DNA of 64,000 nt from Candidatus Proximibacter danicus (GCA_016710885.1 JADJUC010000002.1:278607-342606), one strand, 5' to 3'. Shown: positions 52,078 through 62,387, counted from the stretch's first letter. The notes: a model not told the origin generated them from the sequence alone. Made by a program: numbers and translations.

Positions 52078-54053
52078 GGGGACACACTCTCTGCAGATTC
52101 CCGGGCGTTTTCGCCCGGCAGCACGATGATGAAACGGGCGCCGCCACCGACACGGTTTTCGGCCAGCAGGTCTCCACCGAAATCGCGCACGATGTCGCGC
52201 GAAATGGCCAGACCAAGTCCCAGGCCTTCGCCGGCACCCTTGGTGGTGAAAAACGGCTCGAACAGGCGGTTCAGCACGTCTTCCGGCAGGCCGCAGCCGG
52301 TATCCGATACTGCGAGGCACACAGAGCCATCGCTGCGCGCTTCGGCGGCAATTTCCAGCACACGCTCGGGGCAAGCGGTCATGGCGTCGGCCGCATTGCC
52401 GATCAGGTTGATCAGCACCTGCTGCAAGCGGTTCTGGTCGCACCACGAATAGCGTTCGCCGGCCACGCAGCGATTGTCCACCCGCACGCCTGATCGCCGC
52501 AACGACTGATCGAGAAGGAACAGCGCACTACCCACGGCATGCGCCACATCGACGCGGCTGGGAACCGCCGGCGACTTCCTGGCAAAGGATTTCAGCGGCG
52601 TGATGATGCCCCCCATCTGGTCGGCCAGATCACAGACGATGCGCAGATTCTTCTCGGCCGTTTCCGTCTCGCCTCGGCGCATGAATTCAATGGCGTTGCC
52701 GGTCAGCGTGCGCACCGCGCCGAGCGGCTGGTTGAGTTCGTGCGTGATGCCGGTCGCCAGCTGGCCGAGCACCGCCAGCTTGCCGGCCTGAATCAGTTCC
52801 TCCTGCGCCGCGCGCAGCGTCTTTTCGGCACGCAGGCGCTCGCCGACTTCGGCTTCAAGCGTTTGCACGGTCCGCGTCATGTCGGCCGTCCTCATCGCCA
52901 CCTTGTCTTCCAGTTCTCGGTTCGCCGCCTCCAGCAGCACCTGAGCGCCCAGACGCGCCTGCAACACGCGGCGCCGCTGGCGCAGATAGAGCGCCCACAG
53001 GATCAGTGACGCGCTGACCGCCACCGCCAGTGCCGCGTAGGCGATGGCCTGCGAACGCACCGGCCGCACGCTCGACAGCACCAGCAGATGCCAGGCCGTT
53101 CCGGGAAGATTGCGGCTCATCACGAGAAAGCGCTTGCCGCGCGCTGCCAGACTGGCGGGCTCGGCAGCCCGGCCGGAGAACTCCATCACCTCGCCGGCAG
53201 GGGTCTTGCCGATGTCGATACCCAACGAAAGAATGCCCAACTGGCGGCCATCGAACTGCGCCTTGATCAACTCTGCCACCTGCTCGCCAGGCAACGGCTG
53301 CAGCGTCGCATAGCGCCACTCGGGCGGCGCCGACAGCAGCACGACGCCATTGCCATCGACGATCATCGCCGGCGCATCGTTGGCCAGCCAGCCACGCTCG
53401 ACACCGCGAATGCTGGCCTTGAGCACCGCCACGCCGACGATCCGCCAGTCCTGTTTTTCGTCACGGATCGGCTGCGCAAAAAAGTAACCCGGCTCATCGC
53501 GCACGCCATCGACGGCGTACTGCCGGAATGGCGCACCATTGATCGCCTCGCGAAAATAGGGGCGGCGCGACAGATCGGCATCGAGCAGATTGTCGGAAAG
53601 AATCCAGTCACTCGACGCCACCACACGACCCGTCACATCCATGACAAAGACCGCCAGGCTATCCACGTGCTGTGCGCTCAATCGTTCCAGATAGCGGTTG
53701 ACCACGCGCCGCTGCTCGCTGCGCTTGCCATGCTCACCGCTTTCACCATTGGGCAGCCGCAGCAAGTCAAGGATGTCCGCATTAAGCGAGAGTACGCCGG
53801 GGATATGCGTTACCCGGGTGACGTCGGCGTCGATGGCACTGGCCAGCAGATCAAGCCGGTGTTGCGCCTCGGCGCGCAACACCCGCATGCCGAAGCGCTC
53901 GGCAACCTGATAGCCCACGAGGCCGGCCAGCGCCAGAATCAGCACGATGGCCGCCACGCCGACGCTCCTGCGACGAACGAAGGGTTGGGTTTCTCGCAGC
54001 GACGGCAGTGGCGGAACGGCGGTCATTGGCTGGGAATTGGCTGAAGTCGACAA
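52074..54053 (-). CDS. aauS: sensor histidine kinase for acidic amino acids (AauS/DctB-like)
   Basis: A 659-residue kinase with two helices (about residues 33-53 and 335-358) around a periplasmic double-PAS/dCache sensor (RRPYFREAINGAPFRQYAVD), a coiled coil, HisKA with GITHELNQPLGAVRTLTGNA and an HATPase domain (DQNRLQQVLINLIGNAADAM, VSDTGCGLPEDVLNRLFEPF, TKGAGEGLGLGLAISRDIV). It partners aauR and lies 64 bases after aspA in the same direction. Confidence 0.9.
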   Translation of the reverse strand: MSTSANSQPMTAVPPLPSLRETQPFVRRRSVGVAAIVLILALAGLVGYQVAERFGMRVLRAEAQHRLDLLASAIDADVTRVTHIPGVLSLNADILDLLRLPNGESGEHGKRSEQRRVVNRYLERLSAQHVDSLAVFVMDVTGRVVASSDWILSDNLLDADLSRRPYFREAINGAPFRQYAVDGVRDEPGYFFAQPIRDEKQDWRIVGVAVLKASIRGVERGWLANDAPAMIVDGNGVVLLSAPPEWRYATLQPLPGEQVAELIKAQFDGRQLGILSLGIDIGKTPAGEVMEFSGRAAEPASLAARGKRFLVMSRNLPGTAWHLLVLSSVRPVRSQAIAYAALAVAVSASLILWALYLRQRRRVLQARLGAQVLLEAANRELEDKVAMRTADMTRTVQTLEAEVGERLRAEKTLRAAQEELIQAGKLAVLGQLATGITHELNQPLGAVRTLTGNAIEFMRRGETETAEKNLRIVCDLADQMGGIITPLKSFARKSPAVPSRVDVAHAVGSALFLLDQSLRRSGVRVDNRCVAGERYSWCDQNRLQQVLINLIGNAADAMTACPERVLEIAAEARSDGSVCLAVSDTGCGLPEDVLNRLFEPFFTTKGAGEGLGLGLAISRDIVRDFGGDLLAENRVGGGARFIIVLPGENARESAESVSP

Positions 54054-54116
54054 GGCGAGCGGCCATTGTAAGGCGCGCCAGCCGATCGCACATCCATCCG
54101 CCCCAGCGCTGTCGCC

Positions 54117-55520
54117 TCAGGCCAGCTTGCGCGGCGCGGTCAGCACTTCCGGCCGCAGCACCTCCGCCAGCTCGGCCTGCGTCATCAACCCCATTTCCTC
54201 GACCAGTTCGGCCACCCCGCGCCCGGTGCGCAGCGCCTCCTGCGCAACGCGCGTGGCGTTTTCGTAACCGAGAAAAGGGTTCAGCGCCGTCGCCAGACCG
54301 GCCGAGGTGCGTACCCGTTCGGCCAGCAGCTCGCGGTTGGCGGTGATGCCGACCACGCAATGCGCCGTCAGCGTGCGGCAACCTGCAGCCAGATGCTCGA
54401 CACTCTTGAACAGGCTGTGGGCAATGATCGGCTCGAAGGCGTTCAATTGAAGCTGCCCACCTTCAGCGGCCATGGTAATCGTCACGTCATTGCCGATGAC
54501 CTCGAAGGCGATCTGGTTCACCACCTCGGGAATCACCGGGTTGACCTTGCCCGGCATGATCGACGAACCGGCGGCACGCGGCGGCAGGCGAATTTCGTTC
54601 AGACCGGCCTGCGGTCCGGAAGACAGCAGGCGCAGATCGTTACAGGTTTTCGACAGCTTGCAGGCAACGCGCTTGAGTACGCCCGAGAGCTGCACGAAGG
54701 CACCACAATCCTGCGTCGCCTCGATCAGGTTCGGCGCCGCTTCCAGTGGCAGTCCGGAAAGCTCCGAAAGGTGGCGAATCGCCAGCTTGGCGTAGCGGAT
54801 GTCGGTATTGATACCGGTACCGATGGCCGTGGCGCCAAGATTGATCTCGCGGATCAGCGCGATCGCCTCGGTCAGCCGCGCTTCGTCCTCGCCCAGCATC
54901 ACCGCATAGGTCGAGAACTCCTGCCCCAGCGTCATCGGCACCGCGTCCTGCAGCTGCGTGCGGCCGATCTTCATGATGTCCTTGAACTCCTCGGCCTTCT
55001 GCTCGAAAGCCTGGCGCAAGCCGGCCATGGCCGTAAGCAGGTTGCGGATCGAGAAGCAGGTGGCCACACGCAGCGCCGTCGGGTAAACGTCGTTGGTGCT
55101 CTGCGACATGTTCACGTGGTTGATCGGGTGCAGGTGGGCATAGTCGCCCTTCTGCCGCCCGAGCAGTTCGAGCGCACGGTTGGCCACCACTTCGTTGGCG
55201 TTCATGTTGGTCGAGGTACCGGCCCCGCCCTGGATGACATCGACGACGAACTGCTCATGCAGCTTGCCGCCAGCGATTTCCTGACAGGCGGCGATGATCG
55301 CATCGGCCCGGGTGGCGTCGAGCTGACCCAGCTCCTTGTGCGCCAGCGCAGCCGCCTGCTTGACCAACGCCAGTGCGCGCACCAGATCAGCATAGCTGCC
55401 GATCGGCTTGCCGGTAATCGGGTAGTTTTCGATGGCGCGCAGCGTATGCACGCCCCAATAGGCGTTGGCTGGCACCGGTGCGTCGCCGAGCAGATCGTGT
55501 TCCATGCGGGTATTGCTCAT
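54117..55520 (-). CDS. aspA: aspartate ammonia-lyase
   Basis: A 467-residue lyase turning aspartate into fumarate and ammonia: MEHDLLGDAPVPANAYWGVH, TSTNMNANEVVANRA, HVNMSQSTNDVYPTALR and the superfamily signature GSSIMPGKVNPVIPE. The AspA-type N-terminal region separates it from fumarase C. It follows the transporter genes, so imported aspartate is fed into the TCA cycle. Confidence 0.95.
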   Translation of the reverse strand: MSNTRMEHDLLGDAPVPANAYWGVHTLRAIENYPITGKPIGSYADLVRALALVKQAAALAHKELGQLDATRADAIIAACQEIAGGKLHEQFVVDVIQGGAGTSTNMNANEVVANRALELLGRQKGDYAHLHPINHVNMSQSTNDVYPTALRVATCFSIRNLLTAMAGLRQAFEQKAEEFKDIMKIGRTQLQDAVPMTLGQEFSTYAVMLGEDEARLTEAIALIREINLGATAIGTGINTDIRYAKLAIRHLSELSGLPLEAAPNLIEATQDCGAFVQLSGVLKRVACKLSKTCNDLRLLSSGPQAGLNEIRLPPRAAGSSIMPGKVNPVIPEVVNQIAFEVIGNDVTITMAAEGGQLQLNAFEPIIAHSLFKSVEHLAAGCRTLTAHCVVGITANRELLAERVRTSAGLATALNPFLGYENATRVAQEALRTGRGVAELVEEMGLMTQAELAEVLRPEVLTAPRKLA

Positions 55521-55610
55521 TGCTGTCTCCTTCGGGTCTTTTTTGGGTAAAGCTCGCCCGTCCCGGACGCCATCGGGCGCCGGGTAGGGAAAGTGCAGAT
55601 AAGGAAGAAG

Positions 55611-56339
55611 TTAGTGCTGCAGGATTTTTGCCAGGAACTGCTGGGCACGATCCGAACGCGGCGTGCCGAAGAAATCGTCCTTGGTCGCGTCCTCGACGAT
55701 CAGGCCGTGGTCCATGAAGATCACGCGGTTGGCCACCTTGCGGGCAAAGCCCATTTCGTGGGTCACGCACATCATGGTCATGCCTTCCTTGGCCAGTTCG
55801 ACCATGACATCGAGCACCTCGTTGATCATCTCCGGATCAAGCGCCGAGGTCGGCTCGTCGAAGAGCATGCAGATCGGGTCCATGCACAGCGCCCGGGCAA
55901 TCGCCACGCGCTGCTGCTGGCCGCCGGAGAGCTGGCCGGGATGCTTCGGCGCCTGAATCTTCAGGCCGACGCGATCGAGGAACTTCATGCCCTTGTCGCG
56001 CGCCTCTTCCTTGTTGCGACCAAGCACCTTCTCCTGCGCAATGGTCAGGTTGTCGATGATGGTCATGTGCGGGAACAGCTCGAAGTTCTGGAAAACCATG
56101 CCAACGTGCGAACGCAGCTTGGAGAGATTGGTCTTCGGGTCGCCGACCGAGGTGCCCTTGACGATGATCTCGCCGGACTGGAAAGGCTCCAGCCCGTTAA
56201 CACACTTGATCAGCGTCGACTTGCCGGAACCGGACGGCCCGCAGACGACCACCACTTCGCTCTTCTGAACCGTGGTCGTGCAATCGGTGAGCACCTGGAA
56301 CTCGCCGTACCACTTGGAAACACTCTTGATTTCGATCAT
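55611..56339 (-). CDS. gltL: glutamate/aspartate ABC transporter ATP-binding protein
   Basis: A 242-residue polar amino acid ATPase: Walker A GPSGSGKSTLIKCVNG, signature QLSGGQQQRVAIARALCM, Walker B MLFDEPTSALDPEM, H-loop CVTHEMGFAR. The start overlaps the gltK stop (ATGA). It powers the GltIJKL uptake system. Confidence 0.95.
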   Translation of the reverse strand: MIEIKSVSKWYGEFQVLTDCTTTVQKSEVVVVCGPSGSGKSTLIKCVNGLEPFQSGEIIVKGTSVGDPKTNLSKLRSHVGMVFQNFELFPHMTIIDNLTIAQEKVLGRNKEEARDKGMKFLDRVGLKIQAPKHPGQLSGGQQQRVAIARALCMDPICMLFDEPTSALDPEMINEVLDVMVELAKEGMTMMCVTHEMGFARKVANRVIFMDHGLIVEDATKDDFFGTPRSDRAQQFLAKILQH

Positions 56340-57010
56340 TTCACGAACCTCGCTTGCAGACGCTTCACCAGCAGCGAGGCGGAGAAGCTGATAACAAAAT
56401 AGATGGCACCGGCGAACAGCAGCAGTTCGACCAGACGCCCGTCACGATCGCCGACCTTGTAGGCCGTGCCGAAGAAATCGGAGAGACCGATCACATAGAC
56501 CAGCGACGTATCCTGGAAGAGGATGATGGCCTGCGTCAGCAAGAGCGGCGTCATGTTGCGGAAAGCCTGTGGCAACAGGATCAGGCGCATCGTCTGCCCC
56601 TGCGTCATGCCCAGCGCGAGGCCGGCGGATACCTGCCCGCGCGGCACGCTCTGAATGCCGGCGCGGATGATCTCCGAGTAGTACGCGGCCTCGAACAACG
56701 CGAAGGCCACCAGCGCCGAGGTCAGCCGGATGTCGCCAATGTCATCGCCGAAGATCGCCTTCAAACCCTGCGGCACGATCAGGTAAAACCACAGAATGAC
56801 CATCACCAGCGGCACCGAGCGGAACAGGTTGACGTAGCCGGCAGCCAGCTTGGCGAGAATCTTGTTCGGGCCGATACGGGTAATCGCCAGCACCGTGCCC
56901 CAGACGATGCCCACCACAATGGCCGTGATCGTCACCTCGAAGGTGATCAGCAAGCCCTTGAACAGCAGCGGGAGGGCGCCGGGGATGGAACTCCAGTCCA
57001 TTTCGTACAT
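56336..57010 (-). CDS. gltK: glutamate/aspartate ABC transporter permease GltK
   Basis: A 224-residue permease with about five helices, the HisM-type start (GALPLLFKGLLITFEVTITA) and the EAA loop (SAGLALGMTQGQTMRLILLP, QAFRNMTPLL) that docks GltL. It follows gltJ by two bases and overlaps gltL. Confidence 0.94.
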   Translation of the reverse strand: MYEMDWSSIPGALPLLFKGLLITFEVTITAIVVGIVWGTVLAITRIGPNKILAKLAAGYVNLFRSVPLVMVILWFYLIVPQGLKAIFGDDIGDIRLTSALVAFALFEAAYYSEIIRAGIQSVPRGQVSAGLALGMTQGQTMRLILLPQAFRNMTPLLLTQAIILFQDTSLVYVIGLSDFFGTAYKVGDRDGRLVELLLFAGAIYFVISFSASLLVKRLQARFVK

Positions 57011-57012
57011 GG

Positions 57013-57750
57013 CTACTTCCCTCCGACAAAGCCCGGCACGCGGACCTTCTCTTCCAGACGGCGCATCAGGAACATCACCGTCACGTTGATCAGCAGGTAC
57101 ATCACGGTGACCGCAATGAAGGCCTCGTAGGGCTGGGCGGTGTAATCGACCAGTTGCTGCGCCTGACGGGAAAGTTCGATGAGGCCGATGGTGGTAGCCA
57201 CTGCCGAGTTCTTGAAGATGTTCAGAAACTCGGAAGTCAGCGGCGGCATGATGATGCGGTAGGCCATCGGCATCAGCACATGGCGGTACACCTGCGGCAG
57301 CGTGAAGCCCATCGCCAGCCCGGCATTTTTCTGGCCTTTCGGCAACGACTCGATGCCCGAGCGCACCTGCTCGGCGACGCGCGCCGAAGTGAACAGCCCC
57401 AGACAGAGCATGGCGCAGAAGAACTGCTGCCAGAGCGGGTTGCTCTGCTTGAAGGCGTTGCCAAGCTCAACGGGCAACAACTCTGGCAGCACGAAATACC
57501 AGATGAAGAGCTGCACCAGCAGCGGGATATTGCGGAAAAGCTCGACGTAACCGGTGGCAAAACCGGACAGCCATCGGTTCGGTACCGTGCGCAGCACCCC
57601 GATGATGGAGCCAACGATCAAGGCGATCACCCAGGCCGACAGCGACAGCGAGATGGTCCACTTGAGGCCGGTAAACAACCAGCCAAGGTAAGTGTCATCT
57701 CCGCTCGCGGAGGGCTGCAGGAAAACGCCCCAGTTCCAGTTATAGGACAT
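57013..57750 (-). CDS. gltJ: glutamate/aspartate ABC transporter permease GltJ
   Basis: A 245-residue permease: long N-terminus (MSYNWNWGVFLQPSASGDDT), helices, and the EAA loop (NAGLAMGFTLPQVYRHVLMP, MAYRIIMPPLT). It forms the membrane channel with GltK. It is separated from gltI by 170 bases with a hairpin. Confidence 0.94.
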   Translation of the reverse strand: MSYNWNWGVFLQPSASGDDTYLGWLFTGLKWTISLSLSAWVIALIVGSIIGVLRTVPNRWLSGFATGYVELFRNIPLLVQLFIWYFVLPELLPVELGNAFKQSNPLWQQFFCAMLCLGLFTSARVAEQVRSGIESLPKGQKNAGLAMGFTLPQVYRHVLMPMAYRIIMPPLTSEFLNIFKNSAVATTIGLIELSRQAQQLVDYTAQPYEAFIAVTVMYLLINVTVMFLMRRLEEKVRVPGFVGGK

Positions 57751-57780
57751 GGTGGTTCAACCTCAAAAAGAGGGAAGCAG

Positions 57781-57799
57781 CTGCGGCATCGCGCCGCAG
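57781..57799 (-). terminator. hairpin between gltI and gltJ
   Basis: CTGCGGC-ATCGC-GCCGCAG forms a seven-base-pair stem; CTCTTTTT follows about ten bases on, on the minus strand. Such stems after binding-protein genes allow more binding protein than permease. Confidence 0.45.
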
Positions 57800-57920
57800 C
57801 AGTAATTCAGCGCAAGGAAATTTCGTGCCGGAGCGGCCAGGACGCGAAGACAAGTCGCAGACAGTGCGAATAGCACGGCAAGACGCAGTCGACAAAGTCA
57901 TGGCCGTTCCGGGTGCGAAA

Positions 57921-58817
57921 TTACTCGAAGGCCTTGTCGTTGGGGGCCTTATGCAGCGCCTTCATTTCGTCCGACATCGGCATGTTCAGGTTCAGGCCCT
58001 TCGGCGGGATCGGGTTCATGAACCACTTGGCGTAGATCTTGTCGATCTCGCCCGAGGTCTGCACCTTGGCAATCGCGTTATCGACCACCTTCTTGAAGCC
58101 CGGATCATCCTTGCGGATCATGCAGCCGTAGGCTTCCTTCGATTGGGCGGTGCCAACCACGGCCCAGTCAGCCGGCTTCTTGGCCTTGGCGATTTCGCCG
58201 TAGAGCAGCGCGTCGTCCATCATGAAAGCGACGGCACGGCCGGTTTCCAGGGTCAGGAACGATTCGCCGTGATCCTTGGCCGAGATGATGTTCATCTTCA
58301 TGGCCTTGTCTTCGTTCATCTTGCGCAGCAGGCGCTCGGAGGTGGTACCGGCGGTGGTCACCACGTTCTTGCCGGCGAGGTCACCGAAGTCCTTGATGCC
58401 GCTATCCTTCTTGACCTGGATGCGGGTGCCGATGACGAAGAAGGTATTCGAGAAGCTGACCTGCTTCTGGCGCTCGGTGTTGTGGGTGGTGGAGCCACAC
58501 TCGATATCGACGGTGCCGTTCTGGACCAGGGTAATACGGTTGGCGGAAGTCACCGGCATCAGCTTGACGTCAAGCTTCGCCAGCTTCTGGTCGGCCTTGA
58601 TGGAATCGACGACCTTGAGGAGGATCTCGTGGGCATAGCCGATGACCTGCTGCTTGTCGTCATAGTAGGAGAACGGAATCGAAGACTCACGGTGGCCAAG
58701 AGTGATAGCCCCGGTGTCCTTGATCTTCTTCAGCGTGGCGCTTTCCTGCGCGAAAGCGGGTGCGGAAAAGACGGCGGCGGCAACAGCGGCGGACAGAACG
58801 GTAGGCAGCAGTTTCAT
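57921..58817 (-). CDS. gltI: glutamate/aspartate periplasmic binding protein
   Basis: A 298-residue precursor with signal peptide MKLLPTVLSAAVAAAVFSAP-AFAQ. The mature part has the family-3 solute-binding fold (ITLGHRESSIPFSYYDDKQQ, DIECGSTTHNTERQKQVSFS, TTAGTTSERLLRKMNEDKAM). It captures glutamate and aspartate. I start at ATG 58817. A sigma-54 promoter and two activator palindromes lie upstream. Confidence 0.95.
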   Translation of the reverse strand: MKLLPTVLSAAVAAAVFSAPAFAQESATLKKIKDTGAITLGHRESSIPFSYYDDKQQVIGYAHEILLKVVDSIKADQKLAKLDVKLMPVTSANRITLVQNGTVDIECGSTTHNTERQKQVSFSNTFFVIGTRIQVKKDSGIKDFGDLAGKNVVTTAGTTSERLLRKMNEDKAMKMNIISAKDHGESFLTLETGRAVAFMMDDALLYGEIAKAKKPADWAVVGTAQSKEAYGCMIRKDDPGFKKVVDNAIAKVQTSGEIDKIYAKWFMNPIPPKGLNLNMPMSDEMKALHKAPNDKAFE

Positions 58818-58879
58818 TTGATTGTCTCCAACAGTTAGATTTTTGGTTTCTGGCATCAGTCGAGCCAGCACAACTATCA

Positions 58880-58894
58880 GCACAACGCATGCCA
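58880..58894 (-). promoter_or_regulatory. sigma-54 promoter of the glt operon
   Basis: On the minus strand TGGCATGCGTTGTGC has GG and GC elements exactly ten bases apart, near the consensus TGGCAC-N5-TTGC. The implied start is about 50 bases before gltI. Confidence 0.7.
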
Positions 58895-58954
58895 GCCAGC
58901 GTAAAAACATAAGTAAATGTTTCTCAGTTGTTTTAAACGCGTTACCACGCGCTC

Positions 58955-59002
58955 GTTCGGAATGCCGAACAAACAGCCGTCCGGGCGTTCGGATTTCCGA
59001 AC
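58955..59002. promoter_or_regulatory. two AauR-type upstream activator palindromes
   Basis: GTTCGG-AATG-CCGAAC (58955-58970) and GTTCGG-ATTT-CCGAAC (58987-59002) are perfect inverted repeats whose centres are 32 bases apart, three helical turns. They match the TTCGG-N4-CCGAA site described for AauR in Pseudomonas and lie about 70-110 bases upstream of the sigma-54 promoter. Confidence 0.8.
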
Positions 59003-59057
59003 GCAACGAACCGACGCCGCATACAATCGCGCCATCTCCTTCCCGCAATTTCCAATC

Positions 59058-60850
59058 ATGAAAACGCCCCGATCCGCTACACCCTCTGCCCGACCCAACC
59101 GGAAGCCCACCTCTATGAAGTCAGCTGCCGTGTCGAACACCCCGACCCCGCCGGCCAGCGCTTCGCGCTGCCGGCATGGATTCCCGGCAGCTACCTGATC
59201 CGCGACTTCGCCCGGCACATCGTCAGCATCTCGGCAGAAGCCGGTGGCAAGCCTGTCGCCCTGACCAAGATCGACAAGCACACGTGGCAAGCCGAACCGC
59301 TGAAAGGGAAGGCAGGCGTTTACCCTGACCTACACGGTCTACGCCTGGGATCTCTCGGTGCGCGGCGCCCACCTTGACCAGACGCACGCCTTCTTCAACG
59401 GCACCAGCGTTTTCCTGCGCGTGCTCGGGCAGGAGGAAGTCCCCTGCCTCGTCGACCTGCAAGCGCCCAAGGGCAAGCCCTACGCCGGCTGGCGGGTGGC
59501 CACGGCGCTGCCCCCGGCGCACAAGGCGAAGACGGCCGCCAAGCCTCACGGCTTCGGGCTTTACGCCGCCGCCAACTACGACGAACTGATCGATCACCCG
59601 GTCGAGATGGGTACGTTCGGCCTGGCAACTTTCAAGGCCTGCGGCGTGCCGCACGAAATCGTCATCACCGGCCGCCACGACTGCGACCTCAAGCGCCTGA
59701 CCGCCGACCTGAAGAAGATCTGCGAATGGCAGATCCGCTTCTTCGGCGAACCGGCGCCGATGAAGAAATACGTCTTCCTCGTTACCGCCGTCGGCGACGG
59801 CTACGGCGGGCTGGAACACCGCGCCTCCACCGCCCTGCTCTGCTCGCGCGACGACCTGCCGTATGCCGGCATGAAAGGCCTGCCCGAGCGCTACCGGACC
59901 TTCCTCGGCCTGTGCAGCCACGAGTACTTCCACACCTGGAACGTCAAGCGCATCAAGCCCGCCGCCTTCACCCCCTACGACCTCGACCGCGAGAACTACA
60001 CCACGCTGCTGTGGGCCTTCGAGGGCTTCACCTCGTACTACGACGATCTGGCGTTGTTGCGCAGCGGCGTCATCACTGAAAAGGATTGGCTGGAACTGAC
60101 GGCAAAGAGCCTCGACAACGTGCTGCGCGGCCCGGGGCGCCTGAACCAGTCGCTGGCCGATTCCAGCTTCGACGCCTGGAGCAAGTTCTACCGCCCCGAC
60201 GAGAACACTCCGAACGCCGTCGTCAGCTACTACGCCAAGGGCGCACTGGTCGCACTGGCGCTGGACCTGACGCTGCGCGCCGGAACGACCGGCAAGGCGC
60301 CCTGTGGCAGCGCCACGGACAGACCGGCCTCGGTGTCGGTGACGACGACATCCGGAAGATTGCCGAAGAACTCTCCGGCCTCAGGCTCAAACGTTTCTTT
60401 GACGCGGCCGTGCATGGCACGCAGGATCTGCCACTGGAAAGATTGTTCAAGCCCTTCGGTATGCTGCTGACCCAATCGCCAGGAGCGAGGCGCCATCGCT
60501 CGGCGCCAAGACAAGTAAGCGAAAGCAACGAAGTCCAGCTGACCACCGTTTATACCGGCGGCCCGGCCCAGCAGGCCGGCCTTTCGGCCAGGGGATGTGC
60601 TGGTCGCCATCGACGGCCTGCGCGTGACGCCAGCGGCACTAGCTCGAACGCCTTCTTGCTCGTCGCCGCGCCGGCGACTGCATCGAACTGCGCGCTTTCG
60701 GCGCGACGAACTGCGTTCGCTTCAGCCTGCAACTCGCCCAGCCCAACGCCAGCAGCACCAGCCTGACGGCCAAAGGGGCGCAACCTGCTGCGCGAAGCCT
60801 GGTTGAAACCATCGACACCGGTCAAAGCTAAAAAGCAGCGCCTCGGTTAA
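59058..60850 (+). pseudogene. M61 glycyl-aminopeptidase family protein, multiple frameshifts
   Basis: Frames join into an M61 peptidase: IRYTLCPTQPEAHLYEVSCR and LPAWIPGSYLIRDFARHI, then VYAWDLSVRGAHLDQTHAFF, the zinc motif CSHEYFHTWNVKRIKP with WAFEGFTSYYDDL, and a C-terminal PDZ-like part (LTTVYTGGPAQQAGL, DVLVAIDGLRVTP). Breaks occur at AAAA after the start (59061-59064), at GGG (59306-59308), near 60295 where some codons seem missing, near 60590, near 60650 and near 60700. Several sit in homopolymers. The C-terminal end is not certain. It could be decayed or badly sequenced. Confidence 0.7.
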
Positions 60851-60890
60851 GACACCTCGGCGCAACCCCATTAGACAGGAAATAAACGGC

Positions 60891-61422
60891 ATGAGCTTTT
60901 GCAGCAGCTGCGTTCGATTGTTGGCAAGCCTGATGAACAGGCGGCTCAATCCGGCAGATTTGGCCGCCAACGGACAAACCAGCCGAAAGAAGACGCCAGA
61001 AGCGGACCAACGCCCGCGAGGGCACCCGGGTGCTGGTCATCGACGACTCGCCGACCATTGTCGCCGCGCTGCGCAAGATCCTGCGCTCGGCGAAATACGA
61101 AGTAATCGAGGCGCTCGATGCCGAATCGGGTTTGGAAATCGCCAGGAACAATCCGCCAGAACTGATTTTTCTCGACATCGTCCTGCCCGCCATGAATGGC
61201 TTTGCCGCACTACGCCTGATGCGCAAGGACCCGGCAATGACGCATATCCCCGTCATCATGATCAGCGGCAACGAACAGGCTACCGAGCAGTTCTACGCCA
61301 ACCGTATCGGCGCCGACGACTTCATGAAAAAGCCGTTCAACCGCTACGAAGTCTTTGCCCGTATCGAGCGCCTGCTGGACGCCGAGCGCGTGCCGCGCCG
61401 GCTCGCTGCGGCCCAGGCCTAG
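60891..61422 (+). CDS. single-domain response regulator (PilG/PilH-like), frameshifted as read
   Basis: The receiver domain is intact from about 61030: VLVIDDSPTIVAALRKILRS, phospho-Asp in LIFLDIVLPAMNGF, VIMISGN and the lysine in FMKKPFNRYE. Upstream, restoring one T in TTTT (near 60897-60900) gives MSFLQQLRSIVGKPDEQAAQ, and a second shift near 61010 (CCC) joins it to the receiver. This N-terminal leader is like that of twitching-type PilG/PilH relatives; function is otherwise unknown. If only the visible frame is used, the start is GTG 61030. Confidence 0.78.
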
Positions 61423-61435
61423 TCGTTAGCCCGGG

Positions 61436-62207
61436 CTAGCGCCCACGCACCACAAAGGGTTCGGCCAGCGCTTCCTGTACCGTACTGTTACGGTTCAGCG
61501 ATTTGTCGAAGTTGGCACCCCAGAGATCGGCATTGGCAAAATTCGCCCCGCCCAGATCGGCGCCGGCAAACACCGCATGGCGCAGCACGGCCCCGGCCAG
61601 CCGCGTCGCCTTCAGCTTCGCATTGGTGAAATTCACCTGCTCCATCGAAGCCCCGGTCAGGTCAGCCCCTGAAAGATCGGTGCCAACCATCTTGGCGCCG
61701 ACGAAAACCCCGCGAAACGTATAACAGTTGCGGATCGACCCGCCTGACAGGTCGATGCCCTCCATCAGCACATCCTTCAGATAGGCCCCGGAAAAATCCG
61801 CCTTCACCGCCTTGGTGTCATTCAGGTTGGCACCGAACAGATAGGCGCCAGAGAGATTGGCCCCGGACAGGTCGGCTTCGTCGAAGATGGCGTGGAACAG
61901 GTCGGCGTTGCGCAGATCGGCGCCTGTCATTTTCGCCCGCCCGAACTGCGCCCACTTGGCATTGCTGCCACGCAGGTCGGCACCGGAAAGATCAGCCTTG
62001 CGGAAATCGGTGCTCTCCAGCTTGGCCCCGAAGGAGCTTGGCGCCATGCAGATCCTTGCCGGCCAGCTTCTGGCGGGAGAAGTCGCAGCGCGAAAGATCG
62101 GTCAGCGCACGCGGTGCGGCACAGTTGCCAGCAGGCAAATCGGCGGCCTCTGCACTCAGGGGCAACGTCAGCAACAGTACAAGCGGTATAGCAGTGACTC
62201 TGGCCAT
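61436..62207 (-). CDS. secreted pentapeptide-repeat protein, frameshifted as read
   Basis: A signal peptide (MARVTAIPLVLLLTLPLSAE-AAD, start 62207) is followed by CAAPRALTDLSRCDFSRQKL. After about 62035 the frame changes and a long run of A(D/N)LxG repeats follows (ADLSG, ADLRG, ADLRN, ANLSG, AYLFG), forming a right-handed beta-helix to VQEALAEPFVVRGR. Adding two bases at AAGCTC-CTTCGG keeps the five-residue register (KLSFG, AKLES). Role unknown; the signal peptide argues for the periplasm or cell surface. Confidence 0.8.
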
Positions 62208-62387
62208 CGTTCTTCCTCCCCGACGCATGTTCAGGAGCGGTCGATTGTAGGCGCATGACCGCCAAGGGCACAGCCACTTTTTTGATCCATGCAAGGTCGC
62301 AAAATGGGAATGCCACTTGAATGAAGCCCAAGGCCTCGATATTCTGGCCGCTCAGTCAAAACGCATTGACCCCCATCAGGAGCCCAC

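Noticed and set aside
52078..52446. Upstream extension of aauR into the sensor kinase gene
   Set aside because: The receiver domain starts at ATG 52077, which overlaps the sensor stop as ATGA; the extension is a shadow of the kinase ATP-binding domain.
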